Source: ZC4RG29 sp035304385 (lineage in GTDB: Bacteria; Bacteroidota; Bacteroidia; Cytophagales; Cyclobacteriaceae). From it: 64,000 nt of DNA. This document shows positions 1-8,334 of the stretch, one piece after another. The stretch covers positions 1 to 64,000 of the forward strand of contig DATGQD010000028.1 of NCBI GenBank assembly GCA_035304385.1. The letters are read 5' to 3'. A program made the translations under genes and the position numbers. Numbering within the stretch: the stretch's first letter is position 1; the number at the start of each line of letters is the position of its first letter. The notes under the pieces are model-generated. The model searched no databases, had not been told where the DNA came from, and saw only the letters and a program-made list of their open reading frames with translations.

Positions 1-1
1 G

Positions 2-211
2 GATACCGAAATGATGAAGGTATATACCGTGCTGGCCATTGGCGCGGGCGCTATCGCTATATCGCATGCGAACGACAGCTTCTTCTGGGTCATGACGCAG
101 ATGACGGGTATGACCATCAAGCAGGGTAACAAAGCGCATAGTGTGGGAACACTTGTTCTGGCGTTCTCTGCTATTACAGTGATCTACGTGCTTACGCTTA
201 TCGTACCTTAG
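2..211 (+). CDS. Gluconate permease GntP family, C-terminal fragment (cut by window edge)
   Basis: The frame is open from the first bases and ends at 211, so this is the last ~69 residues of a longer gene. The sequence (VLAIGAGAIAISHANDSFFWV, then a final hydrophobic helix ending LTLIVP) matches the end of GntP/GntT-type gluconate:H+ symporters, where a SHxND motif sits just before the last membrane helix. The role would be uptake of gluconate or a related sugar acid across the inner membrane. The first in-frame ATG at 11 lies inside the family's conserved region and is not the true start. The next gene begins 20 bases downstream on the same strand. Family fairly sure; substrate inferred. Confidence 0.7.
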   Translation, partial: DTEMMKVYTVLAIGAGAIAISHANDSFFWVMTQMTGMTIKQGNKAHSVGTLVLAFSAITVIYVLTLIVP

Positions 212-230
212 CCCGACCTAACCGGCGCGC

Positions 231-1568
231 ATGGACCACTATTCTATCTCGGCGGCTACTATACGCGAGCCGCCCACCACCGCCGCACAGCGTGTCCGTT
301 TTCTCGGTCCCGGTTTTATTCTATCGGCCTCCATCGTGGGCTCCGGAGAGCTGATCGCGACGACCACACTTGGCGCACAGGCCGGATTTGTGGCGTTCTG
401 GGTGATTATCGTGAGCTGTCTCGTAAAGGTGGCCGTCCAGCTTGAGTTTGGCCGTCATACCATCCTTTCGGGTGCCACAGCCATGCAGATCTTCAACGGA
501 CTACCAGGTCCCAGGTTCGGCAAAGGGCGCTGGAGCGTATGGATCGTATTGCTCATGATGCTTCTGAAGGTTGTTCAACTGGGCGGTATGCTGGGCAGCG
601 CCGCCATTGTGTTGCACATGCTGTTCGGTGCGGTACCGGTCTGGGTTTGGATAACGGCCTCGGCTTTGACGATATCACTCCTTATATATCGTGGCTACTA
701 CCGCGTCGTTGAGAAGACATCCCTTTGGATGATCGGAATGTTTACCGCCATGACGCTCATCTCTGTCATCGCCCTGACCTTCACACCTTATGGATATACG
801 TTCAGCGAGATTGCTTCAGGCCTCACATTTCATTTACCCCCGGAGGTTGTTGCCGTAGCGATCGGTGCTTTCGGTATCACGGGTGTAGGCAGCGACGAGA
901 TCCTGGCCTACAACTACTGGTGCATTGAGAAAGGATATGCAGCCTATGCCGGTCCCCGCGACGACTCCGAGGCGTGGCGCACCCGTGCTGCTGGCTGGGT
1001 ACGCGTCATGCATCTCGATGCCTTTCTGGCCATGGTGATCTATACTGCCGTTACCGCTGCCTTTTATCTGCTTGGAGCCGCCGTGTTGCACGACCAGGGT
1101 GCGATCCCGTCAGGCAATCAGCTCATCGCCACGGTGTCGTTGATCTACACGGAGACGTTAGGATCAGGCGTGCGCAACGCCTACCTCATCGGCGCCTTCT
1201 TCGTACTGTTTTCAAGCGTGTTCGCCTCTCTGGCGGCATGGACCCGTCTGTATGGCGACATATTTGGCCAGTTGGGATGGATTGACTTTCGCAATCAACA
1301 ACAACGAAAGAAAGTGGTGGGCGTCCTGGCCTGGGCGCTCCCGGTCGTTTGGGCTTCCGTATACCTGTTCATGGAGGTGCCCGTATTCATGATCCTCTTC
1401 GGAGGCGCCGTCGGCTCGCTGCTCCTTCTGCTACTGCTGTTCGCCGTTATCTATACCAGGTATTACACCTTGCAAGCGATTAAGACCGGCACGCTGGATA
1501 ACATCACCTTCTGGATCAGCGCGGCGGCTATACTCGGCGTTGCGGTGTATGGAATCAGCGCATTGTGA
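231..1568 (+). CDS. Nramp-like divalent metal transporter without canonical metal-site motifs
   Basis: A 445-residue membrane protein with about 11 hydrophobic segments in the Nramp/SLC11 pattern: GPGF opening helix 1 (near residue 27), a long helix 2-3 region, and a conserved central helix. Classical Nramp proteins bind Mn2+/Fe2+ through DPGN in helix 1 and MPH in helix 6. Here helix 1 reads IVGSGELIA and the helix 6 position reads GAFGITGVGSDE, so neither motif is present. This fits the divergent Nramp-related proteins common in Bacteroidota and Planctomycetota, whose substrate is uncertain; Mg2+ or an organic solute cannot be excluded. It follows the gluconate permease by 20 bases and converges with the SDR gene 7 bases beyond its end. 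Confidence 0.7.
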   Translation: MDHYSISAATIREPPTTAAQRVRFLGPGFILSASIVGSGELIATTTLGAQAGFVAFWVIIVSCLVKVAVQLEFGRHTILSGATAMQIFNGLPGPRFGKGRWSVWIVLLMMLLKVVQLGGMLGSAAIVLHMLFGAVPVWVWITASALTISLLIYRGYYRVVEKTSLWMIGMFTAMTLISVIALTFTPYGYTFSEIASGLTFHLPPEVVAVAIGAFGITGVGSDEILAYNYWCIEKGYAAYAGPRDDSEAWRTRAAGWVRVMHLDAFLAMVIYTAVTAAFYLLGAAVLHDQGAIPSGNQLIATVSLIYTETLGSGVRNAYLIGAFFVLFSSVFASLAAWTRLYGDIFGQLGWIDFRNQQQRKKVVGVLAWALPVVWASVYLFMEVPVFMILFGGAVGSLLLLLLLFAVIYTRYYTLQAIKTGTLDNITFWISAAAILGVAVYGISAL

Positions 1569-1575
1569 GCATGGC

Positions 1576-2349
1576 CTACTTTGCCGTCCATCCGCCATCC
1601 ACGGTTATCATCGACCCGATCATATAGCTGGCGGCGGGGCTGGCCAGGAAAATGGCGGCACCCTGGATTTCGCGCAGTTCACCCCAGCGCCCCAGGGCGG
1701 TGGCGCCGACGACAAATTTTTTAGCTTCTTCCGTGTCGGCAATGGGAACGTTCATTTCCGTGAGGAAGGGGCCGGGACAAATAGCGTTTACGTTCACGTT
1801 AAACGGTGCCATTTCAAGACCCAGCGCACGCGTCATCTGCACAACGGCACCCTTACTGGAGGTATACGGCGTCCGGTTCGAAAGCCCGACAAGTCCCAGT
1901 GTGCTGGCCATATTTATAATACTACCACTGCGGTTTTCCTTCATGTGCGGCACTACGGCACGGCAACAAAGCCACGTGCCGTTGACATTCACATTCATCA
2001 CCTTGTTGAAGTCCTCAACTGTAACTTCGTCGATGGCGCCACGGATGTTAATTCCGGCGCTATTGATGAGGATGTCAACCTTTCCGAAATGGTCGATGGC
2101 GGCTTTGACCATGGCTTCGGTATCGGTCGGTGAAGTGATGTCTGCAACAAAAGCCTCTGCACGTATACCATAATCGGAAGCCAGTTGACGTGCCGCCGTT
2201 TTGCCGTCTTGCTCGGTGCGGTTTACTATCATTACATCGGCGCCTGCTGAAGCCAACCCTTCAGCCATCGCCAGTCCGAGACCCTTCGACCCACCCGTAA
2301 TGATGGCAGACTTTCCTGTTAAGTCAAATTGTTTAATTCCTGGAAGCAT
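1576..2349 (-). CDS. SDR-family oxidoreductase (gluconate 5-dehydrogenase-like)
   Basis: A 257-residue classical short-chain dehydrogenase. The cofactor loop TGGSKGLG lies at residues 18-25, the NSAG motif near 91, and the catalytic Ser plus YTSSK are near 148-165; the C-terminus ends with the typical MITVDGGW. The overall pattern (FDLTGKSAIITGG, PGPFLTEMN) resembles gluconate 5-dehydrogenase and 2-deoxygluconate 3-dehydrogenase, which interconvert keto and hydroxy sugar acids with NAD(P)H in the cytoplasm. It has no export signal, unlike its upstream neighbours. It is the last gene of a leftward operon (27-base gap to the TIM-barrel gene). With a gluconate-type permease close by, a sugar-acid substrate is a reasonable inference. 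Confidence 0.8.
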   Translation of the reverse strand: MLPGIKQFDLTGKSAIITGGSKGLGLAMAEGLASAGADVMIVNRTEQDGKTAARQLASDYGIRAEAFVADITSPTDTEAMVKAAIDHFGKVDILINSAGINIRGAIDEVTVEDFNKVMNVNVNGTWLCCRAVVPHMKENRSGSIINMASTLGLVGLSNRTPYTSSKGAVVQMTRALGLEMAPFNVNVNAICPGPFLTEMNVPIADTEEAKKFVVGATALGRWGELREIQGAAIFLASPAASYMIGSMITVDGGWTAK

Positions 2350-2376
2350 CTTTGGTGTTTAATAAGTAATTAATAA

Positions 2377-3456
2377 CTATCGCCAGCTATTTACATGGCG
2401 AAACGACTCTATAATATTCTCTTCCTCCACAGCAAGCCGTTCCTCGTCCGATAACCGGGAGACGGTGGGCAGGTCGCCCTTAAACCGCTTTGACTTAACC
2501 ATCCGTAACGTACCGGCAAGTTCCCTTCCGCTGACGCCTTCGAAGACGTTCCAGTACCTGTCTGTCAAGCACGGGATCTTCAGCGGATCACGGGTGATCA
2601 TTTCGAGGTTGAACGTGACAGACGGATTGTGCCTCCTGCAGATTTCGAACATCAGCGGAAGGTCAAGTAAGCCCTGGCCGAGCGGGACTTCCGACAACAA
2701 AAATCCATCTTCGTACTCCGCGACGCCCATATCTTTTACGTGCGTCGTGAAGGCACGGGGCGCCAGCGTATTGAGTACGTCCATCGGATCTTCAATGAGT
2801 GAAATGCTGTTGCCAAAGTCAAGCGTCACGCCCAGCCACTCGCTGCCGATGTCGTCCAGGATACTGATCAGTTCCTCAGCCCGCCAATCTTTGTGGTTCT
2901 CCACCGCCAGCTTCATCTTATGCTTTCGGACCACAGGTTCAGCGCGTTTAAGCGAGGCTATCGCATTCTTTTTGAACTCCTTGAATTCCTGCGCGGTGTG
3001 GAAACTTTCATACCGCCTTCCAGTCAGGCAGACGGTGCGTACGACGGTTGCCCCGGCGGCCTTCGCCTGGGCGATGTCGTGATCGAAGCTTTCCACTTCG
3101 CCATCTGATGCGGGTAGCCAGATCGACCCCTCCAGATACATGCCCAGCTTTTCATTTGCCCGCCGGAAGCGGTTCACAAAGTCTTTGTCCCAGCCCCTTA
3201 CCATAACCTGGATGCCGCCGGCGCCGATGGTATGGCAATGCTGCAGCATCTCAATGGCATCCTTGAAGCCGGGGTACCGGGTGCTCGGCACTTTCGAATT
3301 CCAGCGGCTGGCATACGAGTGAACGACGACGCCCATTTGATATTTGGGCCCTGCTTTTCCGATATCTTTCATAGACATATGTATTGCGCCGGCGGCAGCG
3401 AGCTGAATGAATGTGCGCCGGCCGATCCTGTTGTTGGGAATATCGTTTTCCATCAT
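2377..3456 (-). CDS. Tat-exported sugar phosphate isomerase/epimerase-family TIM barrel
   Basis: A 359-residue protein with a twin-arginine leader (IGRRTFIQLAAAGAIHM, residues 11-27) followed by a xylose-isomerase-like TIM barrel. Putative metal-ligand strands are visible: LAVENHKDW, GVTLDFGNS, THVKDMG and FNLEMI supply the Glu, Asp, His and Glu usual for this superfamily. Members isomerise or epimerise sugars, or act as lyases on keto-sugars; the exact reaction cannot be read from sequence. It sits between the haem dehydrogenase (19-base gap upstream) and the SDR gene in one leftward operon, which suggests work on the oxidised sugar made by its neighbours. A second TIM barrel of this superfamily is at 22085-22942. 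Confidence 0.75.
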   Translation of the reverse strand: MMENDIPNNRIGRRTFIQLAAAGAIHMSMKDIGKAGPKYQMGVVVHSYASRWNSKVPSTRYPGFKDAIEMLQHCHTIGAGGIQVMVRGWDKDFVNRFRRANEKLGMYLEGSIWLPASDGEVESFDHDIAQAKAAGATVVRTVCLTGRRYESFHTAQEFKEFKKNAIASLKRAEPVVRKHKMKLAVENHKDWRAEELISILDDIGSEWLGVTLDFGNSISLIEDPMDVLNTLAPRAFTTHVKDMGVAEYEDGFLLSEVPLGQGLLDLPLMFEICRRHNPSVTFNLEMITRDPLKIPCLTDRYWNVFEGVSGRELAGTLRMVKSKRFKGDLPTVSRLSDEERLAVEEENIIESFRHVNSWR

Positions 3457-3475
3457 GGTGTTGTTGCTTGTGGCA

Positions 3476-6022
3476 TCAGGGCGCCTCCTCCAGTTGGCGC
3501 ATATGCCGGTTCAAGTCTTCCGCAGTCCAGGGCACCACGCGGCCCTGCGTGGTGTGCCGTATGGTGCCGACGGTACGTGGCGCCACGGGGCCCGCACGGT
3601 TTCCCCATTCATTCCGAATATACGTCATTATGGCTGTGATCTCCCTGTCGCCCAACACCGAATGTGCCGGCATTACGGGAAGGATCTCAGGCGCATCGTA
3701 TAATTTGCCGCTCACCTCGATGGGTCCTTCCATTCCGTGGAGCAGGATTAGGGCGAGACGGCGTTCGTCGCCCAACACCCATTCGGAGCCAACGAGCGAA
3801 GGGGCAAACCTTGGGAGTCCCGCCCCGTCGGTGCCGTGACAACCGGCACACGTGGTGAGATACCGTTGTCTGCCTTCGGCAAACAGTTCCTGATCTCGCG
3901 GGCCAAGCAACGATTCTTCGGTTACGATTGCTTGCCCTGAATGCCCGGGCCATCGGAACAAGACGTGGATGGCCTCCGATAACGCGGCGTCTGTTGGATT
4001 CTCTCCGAGACCCTTTGGCACCGCCGCGAGCTGAATCGGGTTCGTCGCGCCGACGCTGGCGCGTACCTTGATTGCGGTGGTCAGCGCCTGGCGTTGCCAT
4101 TCGGCGACTTCGCTGCGGTCGACGATCAACCGGAGCAGCGATTGTATCTGGTTGGTATCTGAATGCTTCAGCACAGCGCCACACATCATCTCGAGGAAGA
4201 TTTGTCGTGCCGGGGTGGGGTCGGTCCATACACTGGATTGCATAAGCCGTCGCATGAAGGTGAACTCCTGTCCGTGCAGGCTACTCAGCACCACGTCGCG
4301 GATCAGGGCGGAGGTGTCGTAACGCGTCGCGATATCGGTGAGAATACGATGGGAAACGGATGCTGGTAGCGCCGATGAAGCGAAGGCTACCTGTGGAATA
4401 AGTTCAAGTTTCCCTTCCGTGATCATGGCCTGGAGCGTCTGTTCAAGGCGTTGCCTGGCGTCTGGATTGTCGGCAACATAGGGCTCGATCAATCGCAACG
4501 CTGTCGCGCGCACTTGTGAATCGTCATCCTGTAAGGCTTCGAACAGCAACGCGGCGTTCAGCATACCCAGGCCTTCGAGTGTCCACAGCGCATGAAAGCG
4601 TCCGAGGCTACTGGCGCCATGCCGCACGACGTCTTCAAGTTCACGGGCCAGTGTCGTATCGCCGCGGCTGACGAGCAGCATCTGTGCCATATCTCGCCGC
4701 CATCCATTGCGGTCAGACAGCCATTCGACCAACTGCGTACCCGGAGCGGTCGACATGGGGATGGTCGCGGGTCGTTTCCAATCCTCTGACGAGATGCGCC
4801 ATATCCTGCCGCGATGAATAGGGAGTACTAGTTTGCGCAACAGGGTTTGTTCGCGCAGGTAGGGCGTGACGTGCGGGCCGTGCTGTATTAGGCCTCGATA
4901 CATGTCAGCCACATACAGTGCACCATCCGGGCCCGATGCCAGGAATACAGGTCTGAAGCGCTCATCGAAGGAAGCCAGGAACTCCTGACCCGGGTGGGGG
5001 TCGTAGGCGCCCAGATCCCATCCGTCGCTGACGACGACATTTCTTTTGATCAGGTTCCCCGATGGTTCGCATACAAACACGTTACCATAGAATGCCTCAG
5101 GGAGTGCGTCGCCCCGATAGAAGAGCGGCGAGCACGCCGCCGTAAACTCGAGAAGCCGTCCTTCTTCATCCAGCGTACCCGGGATATACCCGCGATTTAC
5201 CGCTGGGTTATCACGGATGGGGTATACGCGCCGGTCTAGTGTAAGGCCATGATCGATACCAGACGTCGGGGTATGATTCGGGTTTCGCGAAAGGTAGTTG
5301 GGCGGAACCAGGTCGGCGTGAAGTTGCGACCAGTTGTAGTTGTAATACAGTCGTCCTGCGTCGTCGTGGCAGATACCCCATTGGCCACGGAACTCCGTGC
5401 TGTCGCGCTGCCATTGTCCGTCGATAAGGCGATAGCGAAACCGCGACTTTGCATTATAGTACCAGTTGTCCACCCCGCGCCAGAGTCCGTTGCCGGCATG
5501 TTCCACGAAGGGGCCGCCAGCGTAGGCGGAGTCGATTAGTATTTTTTCATCAGCGCGCAGGTCGCCGTCGGTGTCGCGCGTAAGCCATAGCGCTTGATTC
5601 TCCGCAAGCAGGGCGCCACCGGGCACCACCGCCAGCGCGCGGGGAAGAACGAGGCTGTCGATGTACACCGTGCTCACGTCCATGCGGCCATCGCCATCGG
5701 TATCTTCCAGGACCGACACGCGACCCACCCGTTCGCCTTCGCCTTCGCCTTCAATATCTGGCATAAATCCTCGCATTTCGACGACCCAAAGTCTGCCGTC
5801 GGCATCGAAGGTCACGACCACCGGATCTTCCACGAGCGGTTCCGCCGCGACGAGCTCTATTTTTAATCCTGAGTGCAGGGTAAACGTACGCAGTTCGTCC
5901 TCCGGAGCGTTTGGAGGCGATGGACCGTCGTTGCGGCACGAGGGGACCACGGCGGCCACAATGCAGAGGACCGCCACGCTTCGTATGCGTGTCAAAAAAG
6001 TTCTGCCAGATGCTTTACTCAC
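3476..6022 (-). CDS. PVC-type haem-binding lipoprotein dehydrogenase with HEAT region and cytochrome c
   Basis: An 848-residue lipoprotein: signal peptide ending in lipobox VPSC (about residue 29), then a beta-propeller-like sugar-dehydrogenase region (residues ~45-420, with DGRLWVVEM and DGALYVADMYRG), an alpha-helical HEAT-like stretch (~430-650), and a C-terminal c-type cytochrome with CAGCH at about 722-726 and a distal Met region (PVMPAH). This architecture belongs to the large membrane-bound dehydrogenases first noted in Planctomycetota. They probably oxidise an extracytoplasmic substrate and pass electrons to the haem. The gene starts 8 bases after the Gfo/Idh/MocA gene and shares its operon. 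Residues near 95 contain an EGEGEGE tract from a TTCGCC triplet repeat. A related protein is at 23163-25916. Confidence 0.75.
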   Translation of the reverse strand: MSKASGRTFLTRIRSVAVLCIVAAVVPSCRNDGPSPPNAPEDELRTFTLHSGLKIELVAAEPLVEDPVVVTFDADGRLWVVEMRGFMPDIEGEGEGERVGRVSVLEDTDGDGRMDVSTVYIDSLVLPRALAVVPGGALLAENQALWLTRDTDGDLRADEKILIDSAYAGGPFVEHAGNGLWRGVDNWYYNAKSRFRYRLIDGQWQRDSTEFRGQWGICHDDAGRLYYNYNWSQLHADLVPPNYLSRNPNHTPTSGIDHGLTLDRRVYPIRDNPAVNRGYIPGTLDEEGRLLEFTAACSPLFYRGDALPEAFYGNVFVCEPSGNLIKRNVVVSDGWDLGAYDPHPGQEFLASFDERFRPVFLASGPDGALYVADMYRGLIQHGPHVTPYLREQTLLRKLVLPIHRGRIWRISSEDWKRPATIPMSTAPGTQLVEWLSDRNGWRRDMAQMLLVSRGDTTLARELEDVVRHGASSLGRFHALWTLEGLGMLNAALLFEALQDDDSQVRATALRLIEPYVADNPDARQRLEQTLQAMITEGKLELIPQVAFASSALPASVSHRILTDIATRYDTSALIRDVVLSSLHGQEFTFMRRLMQSSVWTDPTPARQIFLEMMCGAVLKHSDTNQIQSLLRLIVDRSEVAEWQRQALTTAIKVRASVGATNPIQLAAVPKGLGENPTDAALSEAIHVLFRWPGHSGQAIVTEESLLGPRDQELFAEGRQRYLTTCAGCHGTDGAGLPRFAPSLVGSEWVLGDERRLALILLHGMEGPIEVSGKLYDAPEILPVMPAHSVLGDREITAIMTYIRNEWGNRAGPVAPRTVGTIRHTTQGRVVPWTAEDLNRHMRQLEEAP

Positions 6023-6030
6023 TTCCTAAC

Positions 6031-7398
6031 TTATACCGTTTCTGGCTGAGGGTGTTTCCAGGGTTCGCGATAGGGCCTTTGCAGCAGCCGGGTTGCCTCG
6101 GGGTCGCCCTTTACCTCCCGTGTGGCTGGATCATAGACTATGGGTCGGCCCGTTTCCATTGACATATTTGCCAGGATGCAGGCGGCGGTCGAGATGTGGC
6201 CTTCTTCGATATCGGCAACAGGCCGACCACCGTTGTTGATGGCATTGAGGAAATCGAGCATATGGAGTCGCGTAGCAGCAGCGGCATTCAGGTCGATGCG
6301 CTCTTCCGTGACGTCTTCGGGAAATTTTTCCTTTTCCAGAACTACGTCGAGGTGTATTTTCTTTCCTGGCCCGAACGGTACAAAGTCGCATTTAGCGGTA
6401 CTGACGAACAGTGTTCCCTTTTCCCCGTAGAGGGTAAGCGCCCAGGGATACTCGGGGTTGGCCGGCGTACCCCAGGTTCGATGCTGCCATACGCAGTTGA
6501 GTTCTTTATACTCGAAGTTGGCTACCTGCGTATCTTCTATATTGGCCTTTGCTGCTTTCTGTACGTAGATGCCGCCTGTTGAAGTGATACGCTCCGGCCA
6601 TCCGAGGTTCAGCATCCACCGTGCCGTGTCCAGCATATGAACACACATGTCGCCCATAATACCGTTCCCATATTCCTTAAAGGCGCGCCACCAGCGGAGA
6701 TGAGGCAGCCCATCGTACGGCCTTAGCGGCGCGGGTCCGGTCCACATTTCATAATCGAGGAAGTCGGGTACCTCCTGAACTGGCGGGTTGGCGTCGCTGC
6801 GCATGTGAATGTAGCAGCACATTTCAGCGTGTGAGATCTTTCCCAGCAGCCCTGCGTCTACAATAGTGTTCTTAGTTTCGATGAGGTGGGGCGTACTTCT
6901 GCGCTGGGTTCCAACCTGCACAACACGATTGTATTTTCTTGCCGCGGCGAGCATCGCTTCGCTTTCGACTACATCCACACTGGTTGGCTTTTGCACATAT
7001 ACGTGAGCACCCGCTTTCACCGCGTCGATGGTTTGCAGTGCATGCCAGTGGTCAGGTGTACCGACGATCACAATGTCCAGTTCGTGATCAGCAAGCAGCG
7101 TGCGGTAGTCGTTGTAGAGTTTGGGCGTCTTGCGCGACTTCAGTCGTTCGCTTACCAGTTTTCCCGCCTGTTCAAGTTGGTTCCGGTCGGGGTCGCATAG
7201 GGCAACCACGTCGACAGGCGCTACTTGTATCAGTCGAAACAAGTCGTTCTTTCCATACCAGCCCGTGCCGATAAGGGCCACGCGGTACGGTTTGGGTGGA
7301 TTGATGACATCCATTCCGCGCGCGCCGAGAGCGCTAAGGGCCAGCGATGCTGTTGCGCCCTTCAGAAAGCGACGGCGGTTAATGTTGAACTCGTACAT
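6031..7398 (-). CDS. Tat-exported Gfo/Idh/MocA-family oxidoreductase
   Basis: I place the start at 7398 (MYEFNINRRRFLKG), giving 455 residues. The frame is open further upstream, but that part is unlike the family, whereas the paralogue at 13693 begins at the same point. After the twin-arginine leader comes a Rossmann fold (VALIGTGWYGK, residues ~38-48), GTPDHWHAL, and the family's catalytic Lys motif as QKP in place of EKP, then a C-terminal sheet domain with GDMCVHMLDTARW. Members use NAD(P) to oxidise or reduce sugar hydroxyls; exported ones usually hold the cofactor tightly. It heads the leftward operon with the haem dehydrogenase, TIM barrel and SDR, and is closely related along its length to the 13693-15051 product. 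Confidence 0.8.
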   Translation of the reverse strand: MYEFNINRRRFLKGATASLALSALGARGMDVINPPKPYRVALIGTGWYGKNDLFRLIQVAPVDVVALCDPDRNQLEQAGKLVSERLKSRKTPKLYNDYRTLLADHELDIVIVGTPDHWHALQTIDAVKAGAHVYVQKPTSVDVVESEAMLAAARKYNRVVQVGTQRRSTPHLIETKNTIVDAGLLGKISHAEMCCYIHMRSDANPPVQEVPDFLDYEMWTGPAPLRPYDGLPHLRWWRAFKEYGNGIMGDMCVHMLDTARWMLNLGWPERITSTGGIYVQKAAKANIEDTQVANFEYKELNCVWQHRTWGTPANPEYPWALTLYGEKGTLFVSTAKCDFVPFGPGKKIHLDVVLEKEKFPEDVTEERIDLNAAAATRLHMLDFLNAINNGGRPVADIEEGHISTAACILANMSMETGRPIVYDPATREVKGDPEATRLLQRPYREPWKHPQPETV

Positions 7399-7572
7399 TG
7401 GGGTAAGCGGGGTTTGACGTTGGACATGGGACGACCTAAAGTAGGACATACCTACCAACCGGGCAACCCTTTTTTTTTGAGAGAATGATACGCCTTGCCA
7501 ACACATGCGGATTTCCATCACGCAACCCCTGCATGTATGGTGCTAAGTATGCGCGTGGTTATGATTTGCTTT

Positions 7573-7580
7573 CAAATGTA
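7573..7580 (-). promoter_or_regulatory. Candidate -7 box for the leftward sugar operon
   Basis: On the minus strand the bases read TACATTTG, a full match to TAnnTTTG. It lies about 175 bases upstream of the start at 7398. No clear TTTG was seen at the -33 distance, so this is half a promoter only. Confidence 0.35.
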
Positions 7581-7763
7581 AATAATACACTTAATGCGGA
7601 TCAGCGCCTAACCATCTTACACCGTTAGTAATTTGCTCGATCGCAACGACTCTATTCAATTCTTGCGTCCGCGTGTGATACGCTCAATGCTTCAGTAGCC
7701 AAAAATTAACGACGACTTGTTGGTGGGTTCGTTGAATGCGCCGCTGCAAAGCTCGTTCTCCAC

Positions 7764-7771
7764 TAACTTTG
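7764..7771 (+). promoter_or_regulatory. Candidate -7 box for the YHS gene
   Basis: The bases TAACTTTG match TAnnTTTG exactly and sit 52 bases before the ATG at 7824. The nearest upstream TTG (7732-7734) is about 29 bases away, longer than the usual 19-21, so the -33 part is unclear. Confidence 0.4.
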
Positions 7772-7823
7772 AGTAATCGGCTAACCCCGTTATCGACGAT
7801 TTACGAACAAAAAACACGTACCG

Positions 7824-8288
7824 ATGAGATTAGTATTGACGCTGACTGCGATGCTGTTTATTGGCAGCGCGTGGGCACAGGACGACACAGCGCTTAGAAG
7901 AAGGAATTACAACCACGACAACGGCATCGCGTTACAGGAATTCGATCCGGTCAGTTATTTCAAGGGCACCAGACCTGTGAAGGGAAAATCTGAATTCCGA
8001 CACACCCATCAGGGCATTACCTATTTCTTCGCCAATGCCGATAACCGCGAGGAGTTCAAGAGGTCACCGTCGAAGTACGAACCCGCATACGGTGGATGGT
8101 GCGCGTATGCTATGGCCGAAGATGGTAGCCGCGTAAAGGTGAACGCCACGACCTACAAGATTATCGATGGTAAATTGCACCTGTTCTTTAACTTCAGTGC
8201 AAACAATACGCTGCTGAAGTGGAATAAGAACGAACGCAAATTCAAAACCCAGGCCGACGCGAACTGGAACCGAAAATGGGGCGGTTGA
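7824..8288 (+). CDS. Secreted YHS-domain protein
   Basis: A 154-residue protein with a cleavable signal peptide (residues 1-19, ending SAWAQ) and a YHS domain: EFDPVSYF near 39-46, then TYFFANADNREEFKRSP and YEPAYGGWCAYAM. YHS domains are small folds often tied to metal handling or to redox and heavy-metal proteins. In secreted single-domain forms like this the function is not settled. The gene stands alone between a divergent promoter region and a convergent oxidoreductase gene, and its stop codon falls in a small 5-bp hairpin. Family call is good; role unknown. Confidence 0.75.
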   Translation: MRLVLTLTAMLFIGSAWAQDDTALRRRNYNHDNGIALQEFDPVSYFKGTRPVKGKSEFRHTHQGITYFFANADNREEFKRSPSKYEPAYGGWCAYAMAEDGSRVKVNATTYKIIDGKLHLFFNFSANNTLLKWNKNERKFKTQADANWNRKWGG

Positions 8289-8334
8289 GCGTGTAGCTCA
8301 TGAAAGCAGACGCAGCGGTATTAAAGGCCGTGGA

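Larger units (their letters stand above)
7399..7823. other. Intergenic region between divergent genes
   Basis: This 425-base stretch separates the leftward sugar operon from the rightward YHS gene. It holds two perfect matches to the Bacteroidota -7 consensus, one on each strand (listed separately). The rest shows no convincing gene. An open frame runs from 7521 into the oxidoreductase gene, but its extra residues look unlike protein of this family. Confidence 0.6.

Noticed and set aside
7399..7521. N-terminal extension of the Gfo/Idh/MocA gene
   Set aside because: The paralogue and the twin-arginine leader both place the start at 7398.
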